Below, piece by piece: positions 45,373 to 54,019 of a stretch of 64,000 bases of DNA; position 1 is the first letter of the stretch, and each line of letters opens with the position of its first letter. The DNA is from DATARH01 sp963778385 (GTDB lineage Bacteria > Pseudomonadota > Alphaproteobacteria > ATCC43930 > CGMCC-115725), in contig CAVZUA010000049.1 of assembly GCA_963778385.1 (NCBI GenBank), forward strand, positions 53,845 through 117,844. The letters are read 5' to 3'. The position numbers were made by a program, and so were the translations under genes. The notes under the pieces are model-generated. The model was not told the DNA's origin and searched no databases. It worked only from the letters and a program-made list of their open reading frames with translations.

Positions 45373-45475
45373 GACCCCCACCCTAACCCTCCCCCGCCAG
45401 CGGGGGAGGGGACTAAAAACGCCGATGCTAGCTTCTCCCTCCCCTGCTGGCGGGGGAGGGTTAGGGTGGGGGTTG
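45373..45475. repeat. Intergenic palindromic repeat pair (family C)
   Basis: CCCCCACCCTAACCCTCCCC-CGCCAGCG-GGGGAGGGG, spacer with AAAAACGCCGATGCTAGCTT, then CCCTCCCCTGCTGGCGGGGG and GGGTTAGGGTGGGGG. The inner hexamer is GCCAGC/GCTGGC here instead of GCTAGC. It abuts the SDR start. Confidence 0.75.
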
Positions 45476-45480
45476 CCGCC

Positions 45481-46239
45481 GTGATCGGCCCCGACAGCTT
45501 CCGCCTCGACGGCAAGATCGCGTTGGTGACCGGCGCTGGCCGCGGGCTCGGCCGCGGCATTGCGTTGGCGCTCGCCGCGGCAGGCGCCGAACTGCTGCTC
45601 AACAGCCGCTCGCCGGGAGAGCTGGAGACCGTCGCCGTCGAGATCGCCGGCGGCGGCGGCAAGGCAGGCCCCCTGCCCTTCGACGTCACCGACACCGCGG
45701 CGATGCGCGCCGCGATCGCCGGTCTGGACCGGCTCGATATCCTCGTCAACAACGCCGGGGTCAACCGGCCGCAGCCCTTTCTCGATGTCGACGAGACGAC
45801 CCTCGACCGTCTCGTCGACCTCAACATCCGCGCCTTGTTCCTGACCGCGCAGGCGGGAGCCCGGCGCATGGTCGCGAGTGGCGGCGGTGTCATCGTCAAC
45901 ATGTCGTCGCAGATGGGGCATGTCGGCTCCGAGCGCGACCGCACCGTCTATGTGATGACCAAGCACGCGGTCGAGGGACTGACCAAGGCGATGGCGGTCG
46001 AACTCGCGCCGCACAACATCCGCGTCGTCACGATCGCCCCGACCTTTATCGAAACACCATTGACCAAGCCATTCTTCGACGACCCCGCGACCCGCAAATG
46101 GATCCTCGACCGCATCCCGCGCGGCCGCGCCGGCACGATCGAGGAGGTGGCCAACGCGGTGGTATTCCTCGCCTCCCCGGCGGCCGGTCTGGTGACCGGG
46201 TCGTCGCTGCTCGCCGACGGTGGCTGGACTGCGTGGTGA
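45481..46239 (+). CDS. SDR family oxidoreductase
   Basis: 252 residues. Cofactor motif ALVTGAGRGLGRGIALALAA, NNAG motif LVNNAGVNRPQPFLD, catalytic Ser-Tyr-Lys in VNMSSQMGHVGSERDRTVYV (Ser) and YVMTKHAVEGLTKAMA (Tyr-x-x-x-Lys as YVMTK), and the C-terminal LVTGSSLLADGGWTAW. It resembles gluconate/2-deoxy-gluconate and 3-oxoacyl reductase branches. GTG 45481 follows immediately on a palindromic repeat. Probably part of the local catabolic group. Confidence 0.9.
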   Translation: MIGPDSFRLDGKIALVTGAGRGLGRGIALALAAAGAELLLNSRSPGELETVAVEIAGGGGKAGPLPFDVTDTAAMRAAIAGLDRLDILVNNAGVNRPQPFLDVDETTLDRLVDLNIRALFLTAQAGARRMVASGGGVIVNMSSQMGHVGSERDRTVYVMTKHAVEGLTKAMAVELAPHNIRVVTIAPTFIETPLTKPFFDDPATRKWILDRIPRGRAGTIEEVANAVVFLASPAAGLVTGSSLLADGGWTAW

Positions 46240-46257
46240 GCATCACACAGTCGCGCA

Positions 46258-46677
46258 TCATGCGCCGCCGCCTCCCGTCATCGCCGCCGGGTCCATCCAC
46301 ATCACTTCCCAGACATAGCCGTCCGGGTCCTGGGCGCTGCGGCCGTACATGAAACCCTGGTCCTGCATCGGGTTCGGGTCGGCGCTGCCGCCGGCCGCCG
46401 CGGCGCCGGTTACCGTGGCATCCACCGCATCGCGACTGTCGACGCTGAGTGCGAGCAGCGTCTGGCTTTCGCGCCGCGCATCCCCGATCGGCCGCTGGGT
46501 AAACCGGCGATAGTGCTCGTAGGTCAGCAACATCACCCCGATCGCCTCCGACAGCATCACGCACGCCGCCTGGTCGTTCGAGAATTGCGGGTTCACCGTG
46601 CCGCCTAGCGCCACATAGAAGGGCGTCGACGCGGCCAGGTCGCGAACCGGCAGGTTCACGAAAATCATCTTGGGCAT
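46258..46677 (-). CDS. VOC (glyoxalase/bleomycin-resistance) family protein
   Basis: 139 residues: MPKMIFVNLPVRDLAASTPF, YVALGGTVNPQFSNDQAACV, TQRPIGDARRESQTLLALSV, then QDQGFMYGRSAQDPDGYVWE and VMWMDP. The pattern matches the glyoxalase-like branch related to YaeR/lactoylglutathione lyase relatives, with Glu in YVWEVMWMD as a metal-ligand candidate. Divergent from the MarR gene, sharing the 100-bp promoter region with its operator. GGAGGAA lies upstream of the ATG. Confidence 0.87.
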   Translation of the reverse strand: MPKMIFVNLPVRDLAASTPFYVALGGTVNPQFSNDQAACVMLSEAIGVMLLTYEHYRRFTQRPIGDARRESQTLLALSVDSRDAVDATVTGAAAAGGSADPNPMQDQGFMYGRSAQDPDGYVWEVMWMDPAAMTGGGGA

Positions 46678-46742
46678 CAGTTCCTCCTTTGGCTTTCCCG
46701 AGAGCCGGATTATCGTCTTGCCGAACGCTTTCTATTCGTTAT

Positions 46743-46762
46743 GTATCTTTACGTCAAGATAC
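46743..46762. promoter_or_regulatory. MarR-type operator palindrome
   Basis: GTATCTTTACGTCAAGATAC is a 20-bp near-perfect palindrome (9 of 10 pairs; core TATCTT...AAGATA). It resembles TATCTTGA-type MarR operators and ends 17 bp before the marR ATG. A second partial half-set, TATATCGAGATAA, follows at 46766-46778. It could control both the marR and VOC genes. Confidence 0.7.
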
Positions 46763-46779
46763 TTTATATCGAGATAACG

Positions 46780-47262
46780 ATGGATCGAGCCGGTTTCGCC
46801 ATCGAACAATGGGCCCGCGAGCGCCCGGACCTCCCCTCGCTGCCGATGGCGGTGCTGGGCCGCCTGCTGGAAGCCGCCGAGCGGGTGATGCGCGATCACA
46901 TGGACCCGGTGTTTGCCGCGGCCGGGCTGCAATGGGGCGAGTTTGACGTGCTGGCGACCCTGCGGCGCTCGGGCGCGCCCTATATGCTCTCCCCCACCCG
47001 CCTCTATGAGGCGGCGATGATTTCGTCGGGCGGCATGACCGCACGGCTCGACCGGCTCGAACGCGCCGGGCTGATTGAGCGCCGTCCCGATCCCAAGGAC
47101 CGCCGCGGCAAGCTGATCGCCCTCACCGAGCAGGGCTGCGCGGTGATCGACGCCACCATCACCCGCCACGTCGCGAACGAAGAACGCATCCTCTCGCCGC
47201 TCCCGATAGCGGAGCAGGAGCAGCTCGCCGCCTTGCTCGAAAAGCTGATCTCCGGGCTTTGA
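46780..47262 (+). CDS. MarR family transcriptional regulator
   Basis: 160 residues. Winged helix: LPMAVLGRLLEAAERVMRDH, FDVLATLRRSGAPYMLSPTR, LYEAAMISSGGMTARLDRLE (recognition helix), RRPDPKDRRGKLIALTEQG (wing with conserved DPxDRR). The ATG at 46780 (MDRAGFAIEQWARERPDLPS) is preferred; the upstream in-frame ATG at 46741 would place the operator inside the gene. Ligand unknown; the neighbouring VOC protein and SDR suggest an aromatic or electrophile compound. Confidence 0.9.
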   Translation: MDRAGFAIEQWARERPDLPSLPMAVLGRLLEAAERVMRDHMDPVFAAAGLQWGEFDVLATLRRSGAPYMLSPTRLYEAAMISSGGMTARLDRLERAGLIERRPDPKDRRGKLIALTEQGCAVIDATITRHVANEERILSPLPIAEQEQLAALLEKLISGL

Positions 47263-47397
47263 TGCCCACAGGCCGTTACCGCCCATTCCGCCGCCTGTTA
47301 AGGTCAGACGCCCAGCCCGGAAAACGAGGCGGTGCCCGCCGGGTGGATACGACGTATCGTAGATCCATGTTTCGCAATGCAGTGAAAGGTGGCGAAT

Positions 47398-48165
47398 ATG
47401 GGAAGGCTCGACGGCAAGATCGCAGCGGTGACGGGCGGGGCATCGGGGATCGGCGAGGCGACGGTCAGGCGTTTCGTTGCCGAGGGCGCGAGCGTGGCGT
47501 TCTGCGATCGGGACGTCGAGCGCGGCCAGCGCGTGGCGGCCGAGCTCGAGGCCGCTGGCGCCAAGGTCGCCTTCACGCAGGCTGACGTTGGCAGCGAGGC
47601 CGCATGCCTCGACTTCGTCAACGGTGCCGCGGAGAAGTTCGGGCGCCTCGACATCCTGATCAACAATGCCGGCATCCGCAAATACGAGAAGGTCGACGAG
47701 GCGAGCGCGGCGAGCTGGAACGAGATCATCAGCGTCAACCTGATGAGTTACGTCTTCTGCGCCAAGGCGGCGGTTCCGCTGATGCGCCGCAACAAGGGCG
47801 GCGCCATCGTCAACACCGCGTCGGTACGTTCCGTCGTCGCCGGCGGCGGCAACCTGCAGTACGACACCACCAAGGCCGCGATCGCCGGCTTGACGCGGGC
47901 GCTCGCCGCCGACCATTCGCCGGACGGCATCCGTGTGAACGCCGTCGGCCCCGGCCCGATCTTCACGCCGTTCCATCAGCGCCGCATCGCCGCAGCCGGC
48001 GAGACCGTCGAGCAGTACAACGCCAAGGCCGCACAAGGCACCATGCTGAAGCGTCCGGGAAGGGCCGAGGAGGTCGCCGCCGCGATCCTGTTTTTGGCCT
48101 CCGACGATGCCTCCTACGTCACCGGCGCCCTGCTGTTCGTGGACGGCGGTATGACGGCGTTGTGA
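47398..48165 (+). CDS. SDR family oxidoreductase
   Basis: 255 residues. Cofactor motif AAVTGGASGIGEATVRRFVA, DRDVERGQRVAAELEAAGAK (Asp after beta-2, suggests NAD preference), LINNAGIRKYEKVDE, catalytic Ser in NTASVRSVVAGGG and Tyr-x-x-x-Lys in QYDTTKAAIAGLTRALA, and FVDGGMTAL at the end. ATG 47398 has AGGTGG 7 bp upstream; the GTG at 47389 is less likely. It is the second SDR of this cluster and follows the MarR gene. Confidence 0.91.
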   Translation: MGRLDGKIAAVTGGASGIGEATVRRFVAEGASVAFCDRDVERGQRVAAELEAAGAKVAFTQADVGSEAACLDFVNGAAEKFGRLDILINNAGIRKYEKVDEASAASWNEIISVNLMSYVFCAKAAVPLMRRNKGGAIVNTASVRSVVAGGGNLQYDTTKAAIAGLTRALAADHSPDGIRVNAVGPGPIFTPFHQRRIAAAGETVEQYNAKAAQGTMLKRPGRAEEVAAAILFLASDDASYVTGALLFVDGGMTAL

Positions 48166-48515
48166 GGGACATTCAACCGGCGCTCACAGTCCATACCGTC
48201 CAGTTGCTGGACTGCTCCGCGATTGCCAGGTCGTAATCACGGTCCATGACCGGGCTTTGTTCGACTGCCTGATGCTTGAATTCAATCCGGCCTTCCCCGG
48301 GGAACAGCTGACCGCGGGTCGAGATCACGCCGACCTTCAAAGGGAAAGCCGCGGTGAAGGCCCGCGACTTCGGCTCTGAAGACGACCGGGCGATCTCGGC
48401 TGATTTGCTGGCGAGCGCAGGCCGTGGCGTTCGGAATTGGGCGAGCGATCGCTTCGGAGACAGTGAGCCGAAATCTAAACTGAAGCATCGCCGCAATCTC
48501 CGAGGTGTCCGGCAC
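48166..48515. other. 350-bp spacer; possible broken minus-strand reading frame
   Basis: No intact gene is supported. On the minus strand, two overlapping frames look protein-like when joined: one starting at 48521 (MHVPDTSEIAAMLQFRFRLT) and another ending at 48173 (DRDYDLAIAEQSSNWTVWTV). They would join near 48410 by a shift. This could be a decayed small gene or chance. The 5' part overlaps the start of the membrane protein gene on the other strand. Confidence 0.3.
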
Positions 48516-48812
48516 ATGCACGTTCCCGCCTTCGATCCGCTAACCGCTGCGGCCGTGACGATTGCCACCGCCGCGACCGACGCGGTCTACGTCCGCTTTA
48601 CCTCGGCGGTCGTCCGCCATCGTCGGCTGTCCGCCGCCAACTGGAGCAGCCTGTGGTATCTCCTGTCGTCCTTTGCCGTGATCAGCTACACGGACAACTG
48701 GTTCTACGTCGTCTTCGCCGCCATCGGCTCCTGGCTCGGAGCCTTTGTGTCGCTGAGCTTCCAGCGTCCCACTCCCGCACGCGGGCCCTTCGGATCATCG
48801 ACACCGCAATAG
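48516..48812 (+). CDS. Small membrane protein, unknown function (98 aa)
   Basis: Two or three hydrophobic segments: PLTAAAVTIATAATDAVYVR, WSSLWYLLSSFAVISYTDNW and FYVVFAAIGSWLGAFVSLSF. MHVPAFDPLTAAAVT start at 48516 is chosen; the frame is open a further 162 bp upstream but that part is hydrophilic and unlike the rest. The pattern (YTDNWFYVVFAAIGSWLGAF) resembles small inner-membrane proteins of the DUF2179/PgpA-neighbour kind seen in alphaproteobacteria, without known role. No clear operon partner. Confidence 0.6.
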   Translation: MHVPAFDPLTAAAVTIATAATDAVYVRFTSAVVRHRRLSAANWSSLWYLLSSFAVISYTDNWFYVVFAAIGSWLGAFVSLSFQRPTPARGPFGSSTPQ

Positions 48813-48874
48813 AGCCTATAAAATCGCCCTAATCGTGCGCTACAGGGACTCCATCGTTTTCTCATCGTCATGGC

Positions 48875-48960
48875 CGGGCTTGACCCGGCCATCTAGCGGA
48901 CTCAGCAACCATTCGAATGGCCGAAACGCCGCTTGGATGCCCGGAACAAGTCCGGGCGTG
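48875..48960. repeat. Intergenic palindromic repeat (family A)
   Basis: Left arm GGCCGGGCTTGACCCGGCC, centre with CATTCGAATG, right arm GCCCGGAACAAGTCCGGGC. It lies between the small membrane protein and the HisD-like gene; the remainder up to 49104 is spacer without coding character. Confidence 0.65.
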
Positions 48961-49104
48961 ACGAATTGAGGAGCATGTTAACCCACCCGGTACCTCGCTA
49001 ACCGCCCATGACGCGCCCGAGCGATCATCGAAATAACGACAACGGTGCCTGTTATTGCCTGATAAAAAGCGGCAGATAACAGGGATAATAGGCAGGAGGA
49101 GCTG

Positions 49105-50373
49105 ATGCCCCGCCACATCAAGACCGCCGCGCTCGCCGGCACGCAGGACGAAGCCGACGCCAAGACGCGCGCCACGGTCGAGGGGATCATCGCCGATATC
49201 CGCGCGCGCGGTGACGCGGCGGTCCGCGAGCTTTCGGAGCGCTTCGACAAATGGTCGCCCAAGAGTTTCCGGCTGTCGCGATCCGAGGTCGAGGACCTGG
49301 TCGCCAAGGTGTCGCCGCGCACCATCGACGACATCAAATTCGCCCAGCAGCAGATCCGCAACTTCGCCGAGATCCAGCGCGCGGCGATGAAGGACGTCGA
49401 GGTCGAGACGCTGCCCGGCGTGGTGCTCGGCCATCGCCACATCCCGGTCGGCAAGGTCGGTTGCTATGTGCCGGGCGGGCGCTATCCGATGGTCGCGTCG
49501 GCGCATATGTCGATCGTCACCGCCAAGGTTGCCGGCGTCGGTCACATCACCGCCTGCACCCCGCCCAACCGGGGCGGTCCGCATCCCGAGACGATCGCCG
49601 CGATGCATCTTGGCGGCGCCGACGAGATTTGCGTGCTCGGCGGCGTCCAGGCGGTGGCGGCGATGGGCGTCGGCACCGAGACGTTTGCGCCGGTCGACAT
49701 GCTGGTCGGCCCCGGCAACGCCTATGTCGCCGAGGCCAAGCGGCAGCTTTACGGCAAGGTCGGCATCGACCTGTTCGCCGGCCCGACCGAGGTTCTCGTG
49801 ATCGCCGACGACAGCGCCGACGCCGAGATGTGCGCCACCGACCTGCTCGGCCAGGCCGAGCATGGCCCGACATCCCCCGCCATTTTGCTGACGACATCCG
49901 AAAAGCTCGCCCGCGACACGATCGCGGAGGTGAGGCGTTTGCGAGGAGTGGGCGCTTGGCGCGACTACGGCGAGGTGATCGTCTGCGCCGACGAGGACGA
50001 GATGGTCGCCGAGGCCGACCGCATCGCCGCCGAGCATGTCGAGGTGCTGACCCGCGAGCCGCGCCGCTATCTCGACCGCCTCAAGAACTACGGCGCGCTG
50101 TTCCTCGGCCCGGAGACCAATGTCTCCTACGGCGACAAGGTGATCGGCACCAACCATACGCTGCCGACCAAAGGCGCCGCGCGCTATACCGGCGGTCTGT
50201 GGGTCGGCAAGTTCCTCAAGACCTGCACCTACCAGGAGGTCCGCACCCCCGAGGCGAGCGCGATGATCGGCGAATATTGCAGCCGGCTCTGCGCGATCGA
50301 GCGCTTCTGGGGGCACAAGGAGCAGGCCGACCTGCGCGTCCGCCGCTACGGTGGGCGAAACGCCGCAGAGTGA
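49105..50373 (+). CDS. Histidinol-dehydrogenase family protein, catabolic paralog (HpsN-like)
   Basis: 422 residues. Zinc and catalytic sites of the HisD fold are kept: LLGQAEHGPTSPAILLT (Gln, His ligands), AAEHVEVLT (catalytic Glu-His), and the late GHKEQADLRVRRYG (His ligand). But GTNHTLPTKGAARYTGGLWV replaces the biosynthetic GTNHVLPTYG-type region and the N terminus MPRHIKTAALAGTQDEADAK differs, as in HisD paralogs such as sulfopropanediol dehydrogenase HpsN. No other his genes are near, while SDRs and a TRAP-type protein are. So a catabolic alcohol-to-acid dehydrogenase is more likely than histidine synthesis; substrate uncertain. Confidence 0.8.
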   Translation: MPRHIKTAALAGTQDEADAKTRATVEGIIADIRARGDAAVRELSERFDKWSPKSFRLSRSEVEDLVAKVSPRTIDDIKFAQQQIRNFAEIQRAAMKDVEVETLPGVVLGHRHIPVGKVGCYVPGGRYPMVASAHMSIVTAKVAGVGHITACTPPNRGGPHPETIAAMHLGGADEICVLGGVQAVAAMGVGTETFAPVDMLVGPGNAYVAEAKRQLYGKVGIDLFAGPTEVLVIADDSADAEMCATDLLGQAEHGPTSPAILLTTSEKLARDTIAEVRRLRGVGAWRDYGEVIVCADEDEMVAEADRIAAEHVEVLTREPRRYLDRLKNYGALFLGPETNVSYGDKVIGTNHTLPTKGAARYTGGLWVGKFLKTCTYQEVRTPEASAMIGEYCSRLCAIERFWGHKEQADLRVRRYGGRNAAE

Positions 50374-50480
50374 ACGGCAGCGGACTGTCGGTAGAAGACT
50401 CCCTCGGCTAATATCCACTTTCCGGCTACGACAGCACCTTTCGACCGACGTTCTAAGAACATGCCGGGAGACGGATTGCC

Positions 50481-53400
50481 GTGCGTTCAGTATCGCTGCG
50501 TTTGCGTCGTGCTTTGTGGTGGTCGTTTGCGGGGGTTCTGGGAGGGATAGCGTTGTCGCTCGGCGAAGCCGGCGCGGTCGTGATGAACGATCCGGCCTTT
50601 GCCCCCGGCGGGGTCCTTGCCAATCAAGGCATCACCAGCATCAACGACTATTTCGACTCGGCGAACGCGTTCCCGAGTACCGTCAGCCTCTACCTCCCGA
50701 ACGGCGGCGGGTCCTTCTGCACCGGCTCGCTGATCAATTCGCGCACGATCCTGACCGCGGCGCATTGCATCCTGCAAAGCGCCTCGCGCAGTGAGGACGA
50801 TCCGCCGGTGCGAACGGTAACCCTCGCGCCCATCGCACGCATCAGCTTTTCCCCCAACATCGCCGCCGGCCTAAATGTCGGCATCAGCGGCGCCTATGGC
50901 CACGCCAATTTCTCCAGCCCCGCGGCCAGCTATCCCAACAGCGACATCGCGCTGATCTCGCTGGCGACCCCGGTCACCTCGGTCCGGCCGGTTACGCTGC
51001 TGCAAAACGGCGTTCTGCTCAACGCGCTGGGCCAGGGCACGACGATCACGATGGTCGGCTACGGCGGCTACGGCACCGGCTTGAACCCGCCGGGATCGAG
51101 CGGACCGATCGACGGTAAGCGACGCGTCGGCCAAAGCGAACTGGTGGGTTACGACGAACTCGGCGGGCAATTCTTTTTCGCAGCACAGTTCCGCAATCCC
51201 CAATCGCCGAACGATCCGGATACGTTCGAACTCAGCACCAAAAGCCCGCCGATCCCGACATTGCCGCTGGAAGCCGGCGTCGCTCAGGGCGATAGCGGCG
51301 GCCCGCTGTTTGCCTGCGTGGTCAACGGCTCCCCGTCCGCCACGACCCTCAACAACGGCGTCGTTAGCTGCGCCGGCCAATGGGTCGAAATCGGCGAGGT
51401 GCAAGGCGGCAGCAACCCGATCCCCGGCGGCAAGGCAAACGGCTACGGCGAGTTCAACAAATGGACGCCGGTCAATCTGTTCAGCGACTGGCTGGCACAG
51501 AACAACCCGCTGCGCCAGGTCGCCTCGAACGCTGGCAACTTCAATTGGAGCAACTCGGCCGCCTGGACCGACAATACCAACAGTGCCGCGCCGGTGCCCG
51601 GCAAGGTGCCCAACAACACCGACGGGACCATCACCTTTGGCATCGTCAACGATCCCAACAACAATGTGAATCCGGGCGCGCTCACACTCGGCGCCTATTA
51701 CAACGTCACTCTCGCTAATCGCGGCGCGATCACGCTCGACATCAGCCCGACGATCGACGCACTGGCGATCTCGGGCGCGCAGGCCCAGCTCAACCTGCCA
51801 GCACCGAACAGCTTGACGACGGTCGTCAGCACCAGCCTCTCGGCCGGCACGATGAATTTCCAGGGCGGCACGCTGCTGTCGCCCGAAGTCGGGATCACCG
51901 GCGGTGTGCTGACCGGGTTCGGCATGATCGGCTCGAATGCGATTCCAGCAACAGGCGGCCTGACCGGCGTGTGCGCGACCGGCGTCTGCAACAGCGGCGG
52001 CATCGTGGCCCCGCGCGGGGTGCTGACGATCAACGGCAACTACACGCAAACCGCCGGCGGCACGCTCTCGGTCACGGCGGGCGCGACCTCGGCCGACCGG
52101 CTTGCCGTGACCGGCACAGCGTCGCTCGGCGGCGCGCTCAGCATCGCGCTGGTGCCACAAAGCGGGCCAATCGCCAACAACACGACCTACACGATCCTCA
52201 GTTCGGGGCAGCGGTCGGGCATCTTCGCGAGCGGCGCCAACACACCGCTCTCGACCTTCATCAGCGCGACGACCGCTTATGTCGGCAACAATGTTCAGCT
52301 GACGCTGCAACGCACGGAAACTTACGACCAGCTTGCCATCGCCACCGGAAACAAAGGCGAACAGGCGCTGGCCACCATCCTCGACACGGCCCGCGCGACC
52401 GGCAACGCCTCGCCGGCGCTCAACACTCTGCTGGGCCAGCTCGACACCGCCAACACGGCCGATGCAACGACGCTGTTCGATGAGGCCAGCGGTGAAGGCA
52501 CCGGCAACAGCGATGTCCTGGGCAACCATTTGCTCGCCAACCAGGCGACGTCCCGGCTGATCAACGGCGTCATCGACCGTCATCTCGCCGGGTTGCGCGA
52601 CGGCAGCACTGGGTTTGTGCAGCGCGCCGCGGGATTGCGCGAGCTGTCGCTGAGTTACGGCAGCAATAGCGGCTTCAGCTACAGCGGCAGCCGCTCCGGC
52701 GTACCCGGCCCGCAATACGCCGCAGTCGAGCCTACCGCCACCGCCGCGACATCGGCCGGCTCATCCCTGCCCGGCCCGCTGTGGATCCAGGGTGTCGGCG
52801 CCTGGCAATCGGTCGGCGCCGACCGCAACGCCGCCGGCGTCAACCAAACCGTCGGCGGTGTGGTCGCCGGTATCGACCTGCCGTGGCTCGGCGAATGGTC
52901 GCCCGGTCTGCAGGGCGGGTTCGCGTTCAGCTACACGCATGGCGATCTCGGTGGCAGCGGCAGCAGTGAAACCGGCACCTCGGATGTCTACCGCGGCACC
53001 CTCTACGCCACGCAGAGCGTGGGCGCGGCGTATATTGATGGCCGCGTTGCCTACGGCCCGGCCGAGATGGCGACCGCGCGCTCGATCGTGATCCCCGATT
53101 TCGGCCTCGGCGAAACCGCGACCGGTTCGACCGGCGGCGATCAATGGTCGGCCGCGACCAATGTCGGCTATCGTTATACGAATGGACCGTACCTGATCGA
53201 ACCGTCGCTCGGCCTGGCGTGGGACAGGGTGACCCGCGGCGCCTATGCGGAAAGCAACGCGGGCGCGCTCAACCTCGCTATCGGCGACAGCTCGCTCGAC
53301 AGCCTGCGTCTTTCGGCGGGCGCGCGGGCGCAAGCCGTCTTTGTCCTCGATGACGGGATGCAGCTCCAGCCGGAGGTACGGGCGCGCTATGTCTATGACG

Positions 53401-53621
53401 CGCTGACCCCGGCGCCAACCACCACCGCCGCGCTGCAAGGCGAGCCCGGCGTGCCGTTCACGCTGACCGGTGTCGATATCGGCCGCAACGCCGCCGTGCT
53501 CGGCGCCGGCGTGACGCTGGCGCGCGCCGACTCGCTGGCGATCTTTGTCGACTACAATGCCGAGCTGCGCGACCGCGAGACCGTGCACGCCGTCGTCGGC
53601 GGCCTGCGGTTCACCTGGTAG
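50481..53621 (+). CDS. Autotransporter with an S1 (trypsin-like) protease passenger
   Basis: 1046 residues. A long N-terminal signal region (to about residue 32), then an S1 protease with the full triad: His95 in ILTAAHCIL, Asp155 in SDIALISLATPV, Ser272 in AQGDSGGPLF. From about residue 350 there is a repeat-rich beta-helix-like stem (LGAYYNVTLANRGAITLDIS, GTASLGGALSIALVPQSG), and from about 780 the beta-barrel (GPLWIQGVGAWQSVGADRNA, GFAFSYTHGDLGGSGSSETG) ending AVVGGLRFTW with a terminal aromatic. Type Va secretion would expose or release the protease. GTG start; standalone. Confidence 0.92.
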   Translation: MRSVSLRLRRALWWSFAGVLGGIALSLGEAGAVVMNDPAFAPGGVLANQGITSINDYFDSANAFPSTVSLYLPNGGGSFCTGSLINSRTILTAAHCILQSASRSEDDPPVRTVTLAPIARISFSPNIAAGLNVGISGAYGHANFSSPAASYPNSDIALISLATPVTSVRPVTLLQNGVLLNALGQGTTITMVGYGGYGTGLNPPGSSGPIDGKRRVGQSELVGYDELGGQFFFAAQFRNPQSPNDPDTFELSTKSPPIPTLPLEAGVAQGDSGGPLFACVVNGSPSATTLNNGVVSCAGQWVEIGEVQGGSNPIPGGKANGYGEFNKWTPVNLFSDWLAQNNPLRQVASNAGNFNWSNSAAWTDNTNSAAPVPGKVPNNTDGTITFGIVNDPNNNVNPGALTLGAYYNVTLANRGAITLDISPTIDALAISGAQAQLNLPAPNSLTTVVSTSLSAGTMNFQGGTLLSPEVGITGGVLTGFGMIGSNAIPATGGLTGVCATGVCNSGGIVAPRGVLTINGNYTQTAGGTLSVTAGATSADRLAVTGTASLGGALSIALVPQSGPIANNTTYTILSSGQRSGIFASGANTPLSTFISATTAYVGNNVQLTLQRTETYDQLAIATGNKGEQALATILDTARATGNASPALNTLLGQLDTANTADATTLFDEASGEGTGNSDVLGNHLLANQATSRLINGVIDRHLAGLRDGSTGFVQRAAGLRELSLSYGSNSGFSYSGSRSGVPGPQYAAVEPTATAATSAGSSLPGPLWIQGVGAWQSVGADRNAAGVNQTVGGVVAGIDLPWLGEWSPGLQGGFAFSYTHGDLGGSGSSETGTSDVYRGTLYATQSVGAAYIDGRVAYGPAEMATARSIVIPDFGLGETATGSTGGDQWSAATNVGYRYTNGPYLIEPSLGLAWDRVTRGAYAESNAGALNLAIGDSSLDSLRLSAGARAQAVFVLDDGMQLQPEVRARYVYDALTPAPTTTAALQGEPGVPFTLTGVDIGRNAAVLGAGVTLARADSLAIFVDYNAELRDRETVHAVVGGLRFTW

Positions 53622-53671
53622 CGCGGAAAGCCGGCAGTCTCGTCCACCGGCACGTCGAACTGGCCAAGCTT

Positions 53672-54019
53672 CTACTCCTCGAACATTTCCCGCAGGCCGG
53701 TGAGCAGCGCTCTGAGGGTGCCACCCGCAACCGCCCCAACGCGTCGGACGAGACGGCTTTTGTCGAGCGTACGGATCTGATCGAGCAAAATCAGTCCGTC
53801 CTTTCCCTGAAAGCGAAGCGGAATTCGATAGGGTGCGGGACGGCTGCCCGTCGTCATCGGAGCGACGGTGACGGTGCGCAAGTAATCATGCATGTCAGCC
53901 GGCGAGATCACCACGCACGGCCGCGTCTTCTGAATCTCGGATCCAATCGTAGGGTCGAGGGCGGCCAACCAAACATCACCACGCGTGATGCGCCGCTCAC
54001 CACTCGAAGAGGTCGTCAT
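53672..54019 (-). CDS. Toxin of MazEF/PemIK pair (PemK/MazF-like endoribonuclease)
   Basis: 115 residues. ITRGDVWLAALDPTIGSEIQ, KTRPCVVISPADMHDY, VTVAPMTTGSRPAPYRIPLR and LDQIRTLDKSRL give the CcdB/PemK fold with the catalytic Arg in KTRPCVV and Thr in APMTT. Members cleave single-stranded mRNA. The start (MTTSSSGERRITRG) overlaps the antitoxin's 3' end by 23 bp, so translation is coupled. Neither gene has a mobile element beside it. Confidence 0.9.
   Translation of the reverse strand: MTTSSSGERRITRGDVWLAALDPTIGSEIQKTRPCVVISPADMHDYLRTVTVAPMTTGSRPAPYRIPLRFQGKDGLILLDQIRTLDKSRLVRRVGAVAGGTLRALLTGLREMFEE

Noticed and set aside
50871..52715. Minus-strand open frame of 614 codons opposite the autotransporter
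   Set aside because: Low-complexity Arg/Ala/Val sequence without motifs; shadow of the autotransporter codon bias.
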